Shown here: piece by piece, positions 1-6,164 of the stretch
Layout: every line of letters starts with the position of its first letter
How positions within the stretch are numbered: position 1 is the first letter of the stretch
Assembly: GCA_002389705.1 (NCBI GenBank)
Contig: DGQJ01000143.1
Location: forward strand, 1 to 6,215
DNA length: 6,215 nt
Reading direction: 5' to 3'
From: Bacteroidales bacterium UBA4417
GTDB taxonomy: Bacteria; Bacteroidota; Bacteroidia; Bacteroidales; UBA4417
Position numbers and translations under genes: made by a program
The notes under the pieces: model-generated
Seen by the model: only the letters and a program-made list of their open reading frames with translations
What the model was told of the DNA's origin: nothing
Databases searched by the model: none

Positions 1-54
1 GGCAATTTTGAAAGCGGCAAATAATAGAATACAAACCCGGGTGAGAACTTTCAT
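1..54 (-). CDS. Start of an unidentified gene with signal-peptide-like N-terminus (partial)
   Basis: An ATG at 54-52 on the minus strand opens 18 sense codons before the window ends, reading MKVLTRVCILLFAAFKIA. Two basic residues in the first six are followed by a hydrophobic stretch (VCILLFAAF), which resembles the start of a secretion signal or a membrane anchor, although a Lys interrupts the hydrophobic run at residue 16. It lies 89 nt downstream of the methyltransferase stop in the same direction, so it could be the next gene of the cluster or have its own promoter. I see no TAnnTTTG element in the 89-nt gap. The product cannot be identified from 18 residues, and a chance open frame remains possible. 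Confidence 0.45.
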   Translation of the reverse strand, partial: MKVLTRVCILLFAAFKIA

Positions 55-143
55 AGCTACCAACTGATGAAGTATCAGAACAACAGAATGTTACTTTTGT
101 TTGTACCTTTCGCTTTTGGAATAGAGGCTTTATTGATTGCAAC

Positions 144-1022
144 TTACCGGCTGAAACGCAGGAAAGTTCCCAGGGGTAGTTTTTTCCCAAAACGGTCTGC
201 AAGATAGAGCTCGCCAAATTCGTTGGCATCGCCACGGTTAAAATAGCTGTTTACCAGGTTATTCCCCACCAGGGCCGAAAAACCAATGGAATACATGTTC
301 AAAATCAGGAAACTTTTTTCGGGTAAAAGCAGCTTACTGCATAATTGTATCATCTCGTTCAGGTTATCGTCGAGAATCCATTTTTCGCCGTCGGCACCAC
401 GGCCGTACGCGGGCGGATCGAGGATAATACCGGAATAAGTATTGCCGCGCCTCACTTCGCGTTGAACGAATTTTAACGCATCTTCAACCACCCAGCGGAT
501 ATCGGTAAGCTGGCTGCTCTCCATATTTTCGCGGGCCCAGGTAATGACCGGTTTCACTGAATCAACATGCACTACAGCTGCACCGGCGGCACGTGCTGCA
601 AGCGAAGCGGCACCGGTATAAGCAAACAGATTGAGCACCTTGGAAGATGAGTCGTTTCCCGCTGTAATTTTATCGTAAATAAAATCCCAGTTGGGAGCCT
701 GTTCGGGGAAGACACCAATATGACGGAATGAAGTAAGCCCCAATCGCACCGTAAAATGCATCTGCCGGTATGCATAGTTGATTTTCCATTGCTCCGGCAT
801 ACCCTTTTTCAGTATCCACCGGCCTTTCTCTGTATCATTTTTGTCGAGTTTAAAGGCCGCCGACGACATTTTTTCCCATTCAGCTTCACTCATCGAACGG
901 TTCCAGATGGCCTGGGGCTCGGGACGAATCAGTACATATTGCCCGAAACGTTCGAGTTTTTCGAAACCACCCGAATCAATCAGCTCATATTCCGAAAAAT
1001 GAGTAGGTGTTAGAAGTTGCAT
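144..1022 (-). CDS. Class I SAM-dependent methyltransferase, RlmI/RlmK-like (COG1092 type)
   Basis: This is probably a cytoplasmic RNA methyltransferase using S-adenosylmethionine. In the 292-aa form, residues 1-40 are a conserved-looking N-terminal segment (DSGGFEKLERFG, RPEPQAIW) and the Rossmann methyltransferase domain fills roughly 95-290. SAM motif I is VLNLFAYTGAAS (129-140), an acidic residue follows the next strand (D154 in VHVDS), D181 is in VVEDAL, and motif IV is DPPAYGRG (202-209). The PUA domain of full-length RlmI is absent. The only Cys is C228, and the motif VI region reads LNMYS, so the catalytic Cys of RNA m5C enzymes is not seen and the target base is unassigned. I chose the ATG at 1022; an in-frame TTG at 1064 would add 14 residues that do not look conserved. 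It is the fourth gene of the leftward cluster, 86 nt after the acyltransferase. The family call is firm, the substrate is not. Confidence 0.85.
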   Translation of the reverse strand: MQLLTPTHFSEYELIDSGGFEKLERFGQYVLIRPEPQAIWNRSMSEAEWEKMSSAAFKLDKNDTEKGRWILKKGMPEQWKINYAYRQMHFTVRLGLTSFRHIGVFPEQAPNWDFIYDKITAGNDSSSKVLNLFAYTGAASLAARAAGAAVVHVDSVKPVITWARENMESSQLTDIRWVVEDALKFVQREVRRGNTYSGIILDPPAYGRGADGEKWILDDNLNEMIQLCSKLLLPEKSFLILNMYSIGFSALVGNNLVNSYFNRGDANEFGELYLADRFGKKLPLGTFLRFSR

Positions 1023-1108
1023 GTCGGTATTTTTAATCGTACTTAAATGAAAACCTTTCGGCAACGCGGCATACCAAAACAGGGCTCACCGGTTGGTGTT
1101 TGTCAGGT

Positions 1109-1672
1109 CTATTTCCTGTTTTGCAGACTGAGGTTAAATTTCTCCGGGTGCCTTGCCTGCTTATCGTAATAAAATGATTCAATCTGTTTAAGGTCGGTAT
1201 CGTAATTTCCGGTAGGTATAAATATACCGCCAATGCCTCCTGTTTTATTTTTATAATCGAGGAATCCAAGTGCTATAGGTACCTGAGCATGTTCGGCAAT
1301 ATAATAAAAGCCTCGTTTCCAGTTGCGGTTCAGGCTACGTGTACCTTCGGGGGTTATGGTGATTACAAGGCTATCGGTATGTTGAAACATATCGCCCACC
1401 TGTATCACAACATTGGTACTGGCCTTGCGATCAACAGGCAATGCACCCATGGCCTTCAAGATGATATTAAGCGGAAACACGAAAGCTTCCTTTTTCATGA
1501 GGTATTTCGATTGAACCCCCAACGACATATATCCTACCCACCCCAACAGGAAATCCCAGTTGCTGGTATGCGGGGCCATGAGCACCACAAATTTTTTAGT
1601 ATTAGCCGGAACCTCAAATATTACCTTCCAGCCCAATACACGAAGGATAAATTTTGCAATTTTTTGTTTCAT
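1109..1672 (-). CDS. PlsC-family lysophospholipid (1-acylglycerol-3-phosphate) acyltransferase, short form
   Basis: This probably transfers an acyl chain to a lysophospholipid or related acceptor at the inner face of the cytoplasmic membrane. The 187-aa protein has the HX4D catalytic motif as HTSNWD (H35, D40), a KKEAF block (60-64), GALPVDRK (76-83), and the acceptor-phosphate motif PEGTR (108-112). The weakly hydrophobic stretch VVLMAP (29-34) precedes the HX4D motif; there is no long N-terminal membrane anchor. Length and motif wording match the compact Bacteroidota subfamily of about 180-190 aa, usually annotated only as acyltransferase, so PlsC itself is not claimed. I chose the ATG at 1672 because the N-terminus MKQKIAKFILRVLGW fits the family. 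A TTG at 1714 overlaps the kinase stop in a TTGA arrangement and would add 14 residues of no recognisable character. It follows the kinase by 38 nt and is probably in the same transcript. Confidence 0.87.
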   Translation of the reverse strand: MKQKIAKFILRVLGWKVIFEVPANTKKFVVLMAPHTSNWDFLLGWVGYMSLGVQSKYLMKKEAFVFPLNIILKAMGALPVDRKASTNVVIQVGDMFQHTDSLVITITPEGTRSLNRNWKRGFYYIAEHAQVPIALGFLDYKNKTGGIGGIFIPTGNYDTDLKQIESFYYDKQARHPEKFNLSLQNRK

Positions 1673-1710
1673 TAAATTCAATTTCGGGAATTTCAAGATG
1701 CAAAGTAACG

Positions 1711-2661
1711 TCAAATATATTGTTTCCAGAAATCAGGCTCAAATTTTCGGGTAATGTAATTGTCGGCCGAGAGACAGGTATCTGCCGCAAAGGCAAGCCC
1801 GCAGCCAACCATGCGATCAATTTCTCCGGGTAAAATTCCTGAAATATTCCGGGCATTCACACCTGAAGTTGCCAGCCCGTAGATAAAGCCTGCATTAAAA
1901 TTATCGCCGGCGCCAATGGTTGATACAGGTGTGATTTCCCGTACCTGGTACGATCGCCGCATGCCAGGCATATAAACCAGCGCCGGCTTCGATCCGTATG
2001 TAATTATCAGTATCCTGCAATACCTGCTTACTTTTTCGTACACTGCATCCGGGTCGGTAAGTCCGAATAAATTCAGGAAATCTTCGTCAGAGCCTTTGAT
2101 TATTGTCGCAGCGGCTATATTGTTCATAAACGAGTCCATCATTTTTTCCTGCTCACCTGCATGTGCCTTCCGGATATTCAGGTCGTAATAAATAATAGAT
2201 TTTGATTCAACTGCTTTCTGCAGAACCTGTAAAACCAGTTTGCGCCTGTTAGGCTTTACTGCATAAAATGATCCGAAAAGAAGAATATCTTCGCTTGTGA
2301 AATCCGGGGCATCAATCAGCATCAAATCTTCGGGAGTATCGTGATAAAAAGTATAGCTTGCATTTTTTTGATGGTCGAGAAAAGCCAGTGCCAGCGAAGT
2401 TTTATGATTACGATGTCTGATGCAGAAAAGGGTATCCACATGATTATCCGCAAGGAACTGAACAATAACATCTCCTGCTTTATCATTCCCGAATTCGCTC
2501 AGCAGGTGAACCGGTATATTCATCCGGCCCAGCGATACCGAGGCATTAAGCACGGATCCACCGGGTACGGCACGCAAGTTCACACTGTCTTCCGAAACCA
2601 GGTCGAGCACAGTTTCTCCCAAGCAAAACACGCGGCGAAATATATTGGCATCTCCGGGCAT
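1711..2661 (-). CDS. PfkB/ribokinase-family carbohydrate kinase
   Basis: This 316-aa cytoplasmic kinase should phosphorylate a sugar or sugar derivative with ATP. It has the family hallmarks in order: a beta-strand entry CLGETVLD (13-20), the glycine-rich substrate motif GGSVLNASVSLGRM (34-47), FGND (57-60), YDLNIRK (159-165), KGSDEDF (189-195, the position of the usual KxNxxE block), TYGSKP (221-226) and the ATP/anion-hole signature STIGAGDNFNAGF (247-259), in which D253 is the expected catalytic base. The signature agrees with the PfkB pattern although it starts with Ser, not the commoner Asp. Length is normal. Fructokinase-like enzymes are the nearest type, but the substrate cannot be read from sequence, so no symbol is given. 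The ATG start lies 11 nt after the dnaX stop, which suggests co-transcription. No sugar transport or catabolic gene is nearby. Confidence 0.9.
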   Translation of the reverse strand: MPGDANIFRRVFCLGETVLDLVSEDSVNLRAVPGGSVLNASVSLGRMNIPVHLLSEFGNDKAGDVIVQFLADNHVDTLFCIRHRNHKTSLALAFLDHQKNASYTFYHDTPEDLMLIDAPDFTSEDILLFGSFYAVKPNRRKLVLQVLQKAVESKSIIYYDLNIRKAHAGEQEKMMDSFMNNIAAATIIKGSDEDFLNLFGLTDPDAVYEKVSRYCRILIITYGSKPALVYMPGMRRSYQVREITPVSTIGAGDNFNAGFIYGLATSGVNARNISGILPGEIDRMVGCGLAFAADTCLSADNYITRKFEPDFWKQYI

Positions 2662-2672
2662 ATCAGCTCTGC

Positions 2673-4547
2673 TTAAATATCCAGGTCGAGATTAAGCTGG
2701 TCGCGGAGTTTATTCACGTTGGGATTCTGCAAACCCATTGCATCCAGCTTATCGCGGTCACTCATGTATTTTTTATTCTCCGATACCTGTTCTGATACTT
2801 TCACCTGCAAGGTGATAGCGTCGTTTTTCAGTTCGTTACTCAAATGTTCGAGTAGTATATTTCTTCTGTCGTTGAGCTCTTTCTCGAGCACGGTGTTTCC
2901 CACGGTAATCTGCAACACGTTGCCCGGCAGCAGTTCAGGTTTAAAAGTAGTGAGTGCAGCATAATAAAGTGCTGATTCATCCTTTTTTAATTCAGCATAT
3001 TTCAGGAGTGACGTTTCCAGCTGCTCTAAAGTAAAAACTTCGCTGCGGTCTTTCACCACTTCCTGTTTTATCGAATTGGCAAGTTGGTCAGCTTTTAGCA
3101 CCGACTTAATCGAAAAACTTGAAACATGGTGCGACTGCACAGGAGGTTCATGTTCGGGTGCTGCCATTACTTTTGGTGCTTCGGCAGGTACAGATGCCGG
3201 AACAACTGTAGCCGGCTGCTCTGCCGGGTGCGAAGGCATTGCTGTAGCCTGTGGCTCAGCCTTTACCTCTGCCGGCTCGGCGACCAAGGTCGGGGATGCC
3301 GCTGCCTGAACGGTGGGAGTTACTACAACTGGTTCAGGTTTAAGGGGCACCGGCTTCGCTTCCTGCAGTGGAGCTGAGGCAGGAACAGTGTTTGATACCG
3401 GCACAGAAACCTGCTGTATGACAGGAATTGGAGTGTAAACCGGCATCTGCATCTGCCCGCTGAGCCTGCAAATCTGTATAAGCGGAATTTCGAGCGAAAG
3501 CCTTTTGTTATTGGAAGTACGGTAAGTAACATCACTTTTGTTGATAATATCGAGCGCATCAATCAACAACTGCAACGAAACCATCTGCGCCTGTTCGCGG
3601 TACTTCGCCCTGATTACGTCACTGGTTTCAATAAGCTTCACAGTTGCTGCGTCAACACTCATTAAAAGGTTGCGCAGGTGTTCACCCAAACCGGTAATAA
3701 AATGCTGTCCGTCAAATCCTTTTTCAATAATTTCATTTACAATCAGCAAGGTATCTTTAAAATTCCCGGTCCGCATATATTCAACAATCCGGAAATAATA
3801 TTCGTAATCGAGAACATTCAGGTTCTCAAGCACAAGTTCGCGGGTGATATTCCGATCGCCCAGGTTCACCATCTGGTCGAAAACTGATAAGGCATCGCGC
3901 AAAGCACCATCTGCTTTGTGTGCAATAATATGAAGCGCTTCGGGATCAAATGTAACCCCCTCACTTTGCGCTACGAAAGCAAGGTGTTTGGCGATATCAT
4001 CAACTGTTATCCGTTTAAAATCAAAAATCTGGCATCGCGAAAGAATGGTAGGAATGATCTTATGTTTTTCGGTTGTAGCCAGTATGAATTTCGCGTAAGC
4101 AGGCGGTTCCTCAAGTGTCTTCAGAAATGCATTGAAAGCCGAAGCTGACAGCATATGAACCTCATCGATGATATACACTTTGTATTTACCCATTTGCGGT
4201 GGAATCCTGACCTGGTCCACCAGGTTTCGAATATCATCAACACTGTTGTTCGAAGCAGCATCAAGTTCGTGAATATTGAACGAGGCTGAATCGTTAAACG
4301 CTTTACAGGAAGAGCATTCGTTGCAAGGTTCGGTTTCCGAAGTTGGGTTAAGGCAGTTAATGGTTTTGGCAAGTATACGTGCGCAGGTAGTTTTACCCAC
4401 ACCACGCGGGCCACAGAAAAGAAAAGCCTGGGCCAGCTGGTTGTTGCGAATCGCATTTTTTAGGGTTCCGGTTATCGAAAGCTGCCCTACAACTGTGTTA
4501 AAAGCTACAGGGCGGTATTTACGTGCCGATACTATAAAATTATCCAT
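2673..4547 (-). CDS. dnaX: DNA polymerase III subunit gamma/tau (clamp loader ATPase)
   Basis: DnaX is the ATPase of the replicative clamp loader; its long form tau also tethers polymerase and helicase. The 624-aa protein begins with the AAA+ module: Walker A GPRGVGKT (46-53), a zinc-binding set C65, C75, C78, C81, Walker B IIDEVH (126-131), sensor 1 ATTE (157-160), the SRC motif with its arginine finger (170-172) and sensor 2 ALRDA (215-219). Clamp-loader domain III runs to about 365. A flexible Pro/Ala/Val-rich linker spans about 366-470, and a C-terminal domain about 475-624. The ATG at 4547 gives the classic N-terminus ARKYRPVAFNTVVGQ. Codons 520-522 carry an in-frame A AAA AAG heptamer that may direct a -1 frameshift giving a 523-aa gamma-like form. 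It is the first gene of the leftward cluster; a TAnnTTTG element lies about 80 nt upstream of the start. Confidence 0.97.
   Translation of the reverse strand: MDNFIVSARKYRPVAFNTVVGQLSITGTLKNAIRNNQLAQAFLFCGPRGVGKTTCARILAKTINCLNPTSETEPCNECSSCKAFNDSASFNIHELDAASNNSVDDIRNLVDQVRIPPQMGKYKVYIIDEVHMLSASAFNAFLKTLEEPPAYAKFILATTEKHKIIPTILSRCQIFDFKRITVDDIAKHLAFVAQSEGVTFDPEALHIIAHKADGALRDALSVFDQMVNLGDRNITRELVLENLNVLDYEYYFRIVEYMRTGNFKDTLLIVNEIIEKGFDGQHFITGLGEHLRNLLMSVDAATVKLIETSDVIRAKYREQAQMVSLQLLIDALDIINKSDVTYRTSNNKRLSLEIPLIQICRLSGQMQMPVYTPIPVIQQVSVPVSNTVPASAPLQEAKPVPLKPEPVVVTPTVQAAASPTLVAEPAEVKAEPQATAMPSHPAEQPATVVPASVPAEAPKVMAAPEHEPPVQSHHVSSFSIKSVLKADQLANSIKQEVVKDRSEVFTLEQLETSLLKYAELKKDESALYYAALTTFKPELLPGNVLQITVGNTVLEKELNDRRNILLEHLSNELKNDAITLQVKVSEQVSENKKYMSDRDKLDAMGLQNPNVNKLRDQLNLDLDI
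2957..2974 (-). other. Small stem-loop 3' of the dnaX slippery heptamer
   Basis: On the minus strand CAGCA (2974-2970) can pair perfectly with TGCTG (2961-2957) around an 8-nt loop, CTTTATTA. The stem begins 7 nt after the last base of the heptamer, inside the usual range for a frameshift-stimulating structure. It is only 5 bp and AU-rich in the loop, so it is much weaker than the E. coli dnaX hairpin and may be chance. Confidence 0.3.
2977..2990 (-). promoter_or_regulatory. Candidate programmed -1 frameshift site in dnaX (A AAA AAG) with immediate -1 stop
   Basis: Reading dnaX on the minus strand, codons 520-524 are TTA AAA AAG GAT GAA, so the slippery heptamer A AAA AAG (2988-2982) is correctly phased as X XXY YYZ. 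After a -1 slip the next codons are GGA and TGA (stop at 2979-2977), giving a 523-aa product that lacks the last ~100 residues of the full-length form. The heptamer and the 'one sense codon, then TGA' layout are those known for E. coli dnaX. That part is seen directly; use of the site is inference. No purine-rich Shine-Dalgarno-like stimulator lies in the usual place some 10 nt upstream. Confidence 0.5.
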
Positions 4548-4625
4548 ATTTACATGAATGTTAGGTAATTAAACCAAAACAAGACTTAGTATTTCCCGGT
4601 TCGGTTATGGCAGGAGATTCAATTT

Positions 4626-4633
4626 CAAAAGTA
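4626..4633 (-). promoter_or_regulatory. Possible Bacteroidota -7 promoter element for dnaX and its cluster
   Basis: The minus strand reads TACTTTTG, an exact match to the Bacteroidota housekeeping -7 consensus TAnnTTTG. Transcription would begin near 4619, leaving a leader of roughly 70 nt before the dnaX ATG. No good TTTG -33 element is present at the expected 19-21 nt upstream, so the call rests on one short motif in the right place. Confidence 0.35.
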
Positions 4634-4761
4634 AAACAATTCGGTCAATGCGAACCTGTTTGTTAATAAAATTGGACGAAGCGGCATATTCAGTTTCAGG
4701 AGGAATAAACAACCTTTACGGAAGAAAAGGTACAGGAGGAGGATTCGGGAAAGAAAAAACG

Positions 4762-4769
4762 TATTTTTG
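4762..4769 (+). promoter_or_regulatory. Possible Bacteroidota -7 promoter element for the deacetylase-like gene
   Basis: TATTTTTG matches TAnnTTTG exactly and lies 19 nt before the ATG at 4789, which would give a very short leader of about 12-14 nt. The region 19-25 nt upstream is purine-rich and has no TTTG-like -33 element. The position is plausible, but a six-base match in AT-rich DNA is weak evidence alone. Confidence 0.35.
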
Positions 4770-4788
4770 CTGAATATCCTGTTCCCCG

Positions 4789-6114
4789 ATGGTATTGATT
4801 TTAGTTCCGAAAGCAACAAATCGCCTGCGATACACCATGCAACTCATGTTGAGCCGGTTACTGGGTCTCGAAGTCGATTTTACGAACGATATACAGGTAT
4901 TTCATCAGTACGAAGGCCCGAAATTTTCGTACAGCGTTCCTGTAGAAAAAAAATACCTCTATTTCGCCGGCAACGGGTTGCTTATCGAATCGAACATCCA
5001 TGCCCGCGAGCTTCGGCATTTTAATTACGAGGGAAACCTAGTGTTTTTCCCGGTAATAGATAAATATTCAGCACTGCCATTCGACCTGTTTTCGGCATCA
5101 TTTTACCTGGTAAGCAGGTTCGAGGAATACCTCCCCAATATCCGCGATAACCACAACCGTTACCTGGCTGCGGGCAGTGATGCTTACCAGCAGGGCTACC
5201 TTCACAAACCTCTTGTGAACATCTGGTCGCTATTGTTGCGGGATGTGCTGAAAAAGAAGTTTCCGGCTCTTAAATTCAGGCTTCCGGTGTACCGGTTTAT
5301 TCCGTCCATCGATATTGATGCAGCTTTTGCCTATAAAAACAAAGGATTAACCCGAGCTTTGGGTGGAATGGTAAAAGCTTTTCAAATCAGAGACCTGGAT
5401 GAAGTAAAGCTCAGGATCAAGGTGCTTTTTAACCTCGAACATGATCCTTTCGATACCTTTAAATTACAGATGAAACTACAGCATCTGTATAAATACAGGC
5501 CTGTCTACTTTGTATTGCTGGCCGATTATGGCATCAACGATAAAAATATACCACACACCAACCGCTACTTCAGGCAACTGATACGCTACCTGGCCGATTA
5601 TGCCGATATTGGTATACATCCCTCCTACGCTTCGTCCATTGAGCCTTCGCTGATGGTGATGGAAACAGCCAGGCTGGCAAAAATCCTGAAACGGGAAGTT
5701 GAACTCAGCAGGCAGCATTTCCTCAAAATCAGTCTTCCGGAAACATACAGGAACCTGATAAATAACGATATTACCCACGATTATACTATGGGGTATGCCG
5801 AAGTGCCCGGATTCAGAGCTTCCATTTGTACTGAATTCCCTTTTTTCGACCTCGACCAGGATTTGCAGACCAACCTCATCATTCATCCTTTTGCAGTAAT
5901 GGACGGAACGCTACATGACTATATGAAGGTTTCGCCCCAAAAAGCAATTAACACCATCAGGGAACTCATAGTTGAGGTTAAAAAAGTAGGTGGTACTTTT
6001 ATACCCTTGTGGCATAACTCCACTCTAAATGATTCAGGTGAGTGGAAAGGATGGCTCAGGGTGTACACCGAAATGGTGGAGGAAGGAATGAAAAAGCCGG
6101 CGGATAGCATTTAG
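4789..6114 (+). CDS. DUF7033 / polysaccharide deacetylase-like family protein
   Basis: This 441-aa protein has the architecture of a Bacteroidota family with a conserved N-terminal region (DUF7033-like) before a NodB-type polysaccharide deacetylase fold. Recognisable blocks are FDLFSASFYLVSRFEEYLP (98-116) and GYLHKPLVNIWSLLLRDVL (136-154) in the first part, then the DxD strand SIDIDAAF (173-180; D175, D177), DIGIHPSYAS (273-282; H277), SRQHFLKI (307-314), DYTMGYAEVPGFRA (331-344) and PLWHNSTL (406-413; H409). The usual second His of HxxxH is Ala at 281. No signal peptide or membrane segment is evident, so the protein is probably cytoplasmic. It may act on a sugar precursor or cell-surface polysaccharide intermediate, but that is inference and the substrate is unknown. 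The ATG at 4789 is the first after an in-frame TGA at 4771. It is divergent from dnaX, with no glycan genes in the window to give context. Confidence 0.85.
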   Translation: MVLILVPKATNRLRYTMQLMLSRLLGLEVDFTNDIQVFHQYEGPKFSYSVPVEKKYLYFAGNGLLIESNIHARELRHFNYEGNLVFFPVIDKYSALPFDLFSASFYLVSRFEEYLPNIRDNHNRYLAAGSDAYQQGYLHKPLVNIWSLLLRDVLKKKFPALKFRLPVYRFIPSIDIDAAFAYKNKGLTRALGGMVKAFQIRDLDEVKLRIKVLFNLEHDPFDTFKLQMKLQHLYKYRPVYFVLLADYGINDKNIPHTNRYFRQLIRYLADYADIGIHPSYASSIEPSLMVMETARLAKILKREVELSRQHFLKISLPETYRNLINNDITHDYTMGYAEVPGFRASICTEFPFFDLDQDLQTNLIIHPFAVMDGTLHDYMKVSPQKAINTIRELIVEVKKVGGTFIPLWHNSTLNDSGEWKGWLRVYTEMVEEGMKKPADSI

Positions 6115-6149
6115 ATTGCGGATGTTGGATTGCGGATTGCGGAATGGAG
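6115..6149 (+). repeat. Heptanucleotide tandem array, unit ATTGCGG, five units (degenerate)
   Basis: Directly after the TAG stop the sequence divides cleanly into 7-nt units: ATTGCGG, ATGTTGG, ATTGCGG, ATTGCGG, AATGGAG. Three units are identical; the second and last are diverged. It is noncoding as far as I can see and has no inverted symmetry. A T7 run follows at 6151-6157, but no stem precedes it, so I do not call a terminator. Confidence 0.75.
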
Positions 6150-6164
6150 ATTTTTTTGTGCCTG

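Larger units (their letters stand above)
4548..4788. other. Divergent intergenic region between dnaX and the deacetylase-like gene
   Basis: These 241 nt separate two genes transcribed away from each other and must hold both promoters. One -7-type element points each way (4626-4633 leftward, 4762-4769 rightward). The half nearer the plus-strand gene (about 4697-4760) is strikingly purine-rich on the plus strand and contains AGGAGG (4698-4703) and AGGAGGAGG (4734-4742), neither followed by a start codon at a useful distance. A 41-codon open frame from an ATG at 4648 to a TGA at 4771-4773 has no recognisable content and I do not call it a gene. No tRNA, riboswitch or strong hairpin is visible. 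Confidence 0.7.

Noticed and set aside
64..78. CTGAT/ATCAG inverted repeat between the methyltransferase and the left-edge gene, considered as a terminator.
   Set aside because: Only 5 bp and no T-run follows on the minus strand.
92..99. TACTTTTG on the plus strand, an exact TAnnTTTG match.
   Set aside because: It points rightward into the antisense of the methyltransferase, where no plus-strand gene begins.
1023..1064. Upstream TTG start for the methyltransferase (306 aa).
   Set aside because: The ATG at 1022 begins exactly at the part that looks like the family; the extra 14 residues have no recognisable character.
1087..1098. CACC/GGTG inverted repeat in the acyltransferase-methyltransferase gap, considered as a terminator.
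   Set aside because: A 4-bp stem with a 4-nt loop and no T-run on the minus strand; no reason to think it stops transcription.
3076..3377. Plus-strand open frames opposite the dnaX linker, with many Gly, Ala, Cys and Ser.
   Set aside because: They are the antisense image of the Pro/Ala-rich linker codons of dnaX; composition explains their openness.
4455..4461. Second in-phase A-run in dnaX, A AAA AAT at codons 29-31.
   Set aside because: AAT is a poorer slippery codon than AAG here, the site is near the N-terminus before the Walker motifs, and a short product would have no evident use.
4648..4773. A 41-codon plus-strand open frame ending 15 nt before the deacetylase-like ATG, considered as a leader peptide.
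   Set aside because: No recognisable content, no useful ribosome binding site before its ATG, it starts only 14 nt from the putative dnaX promoter, and the likely promoter of the downstream gene lies inside its end.
6151..6157. T7 run after the deacetylase-like gene, considered as an intrinsic terminator.
   Set aside because: The preceding 35 nt are direct heptamer repeats with no self-complementary stem.
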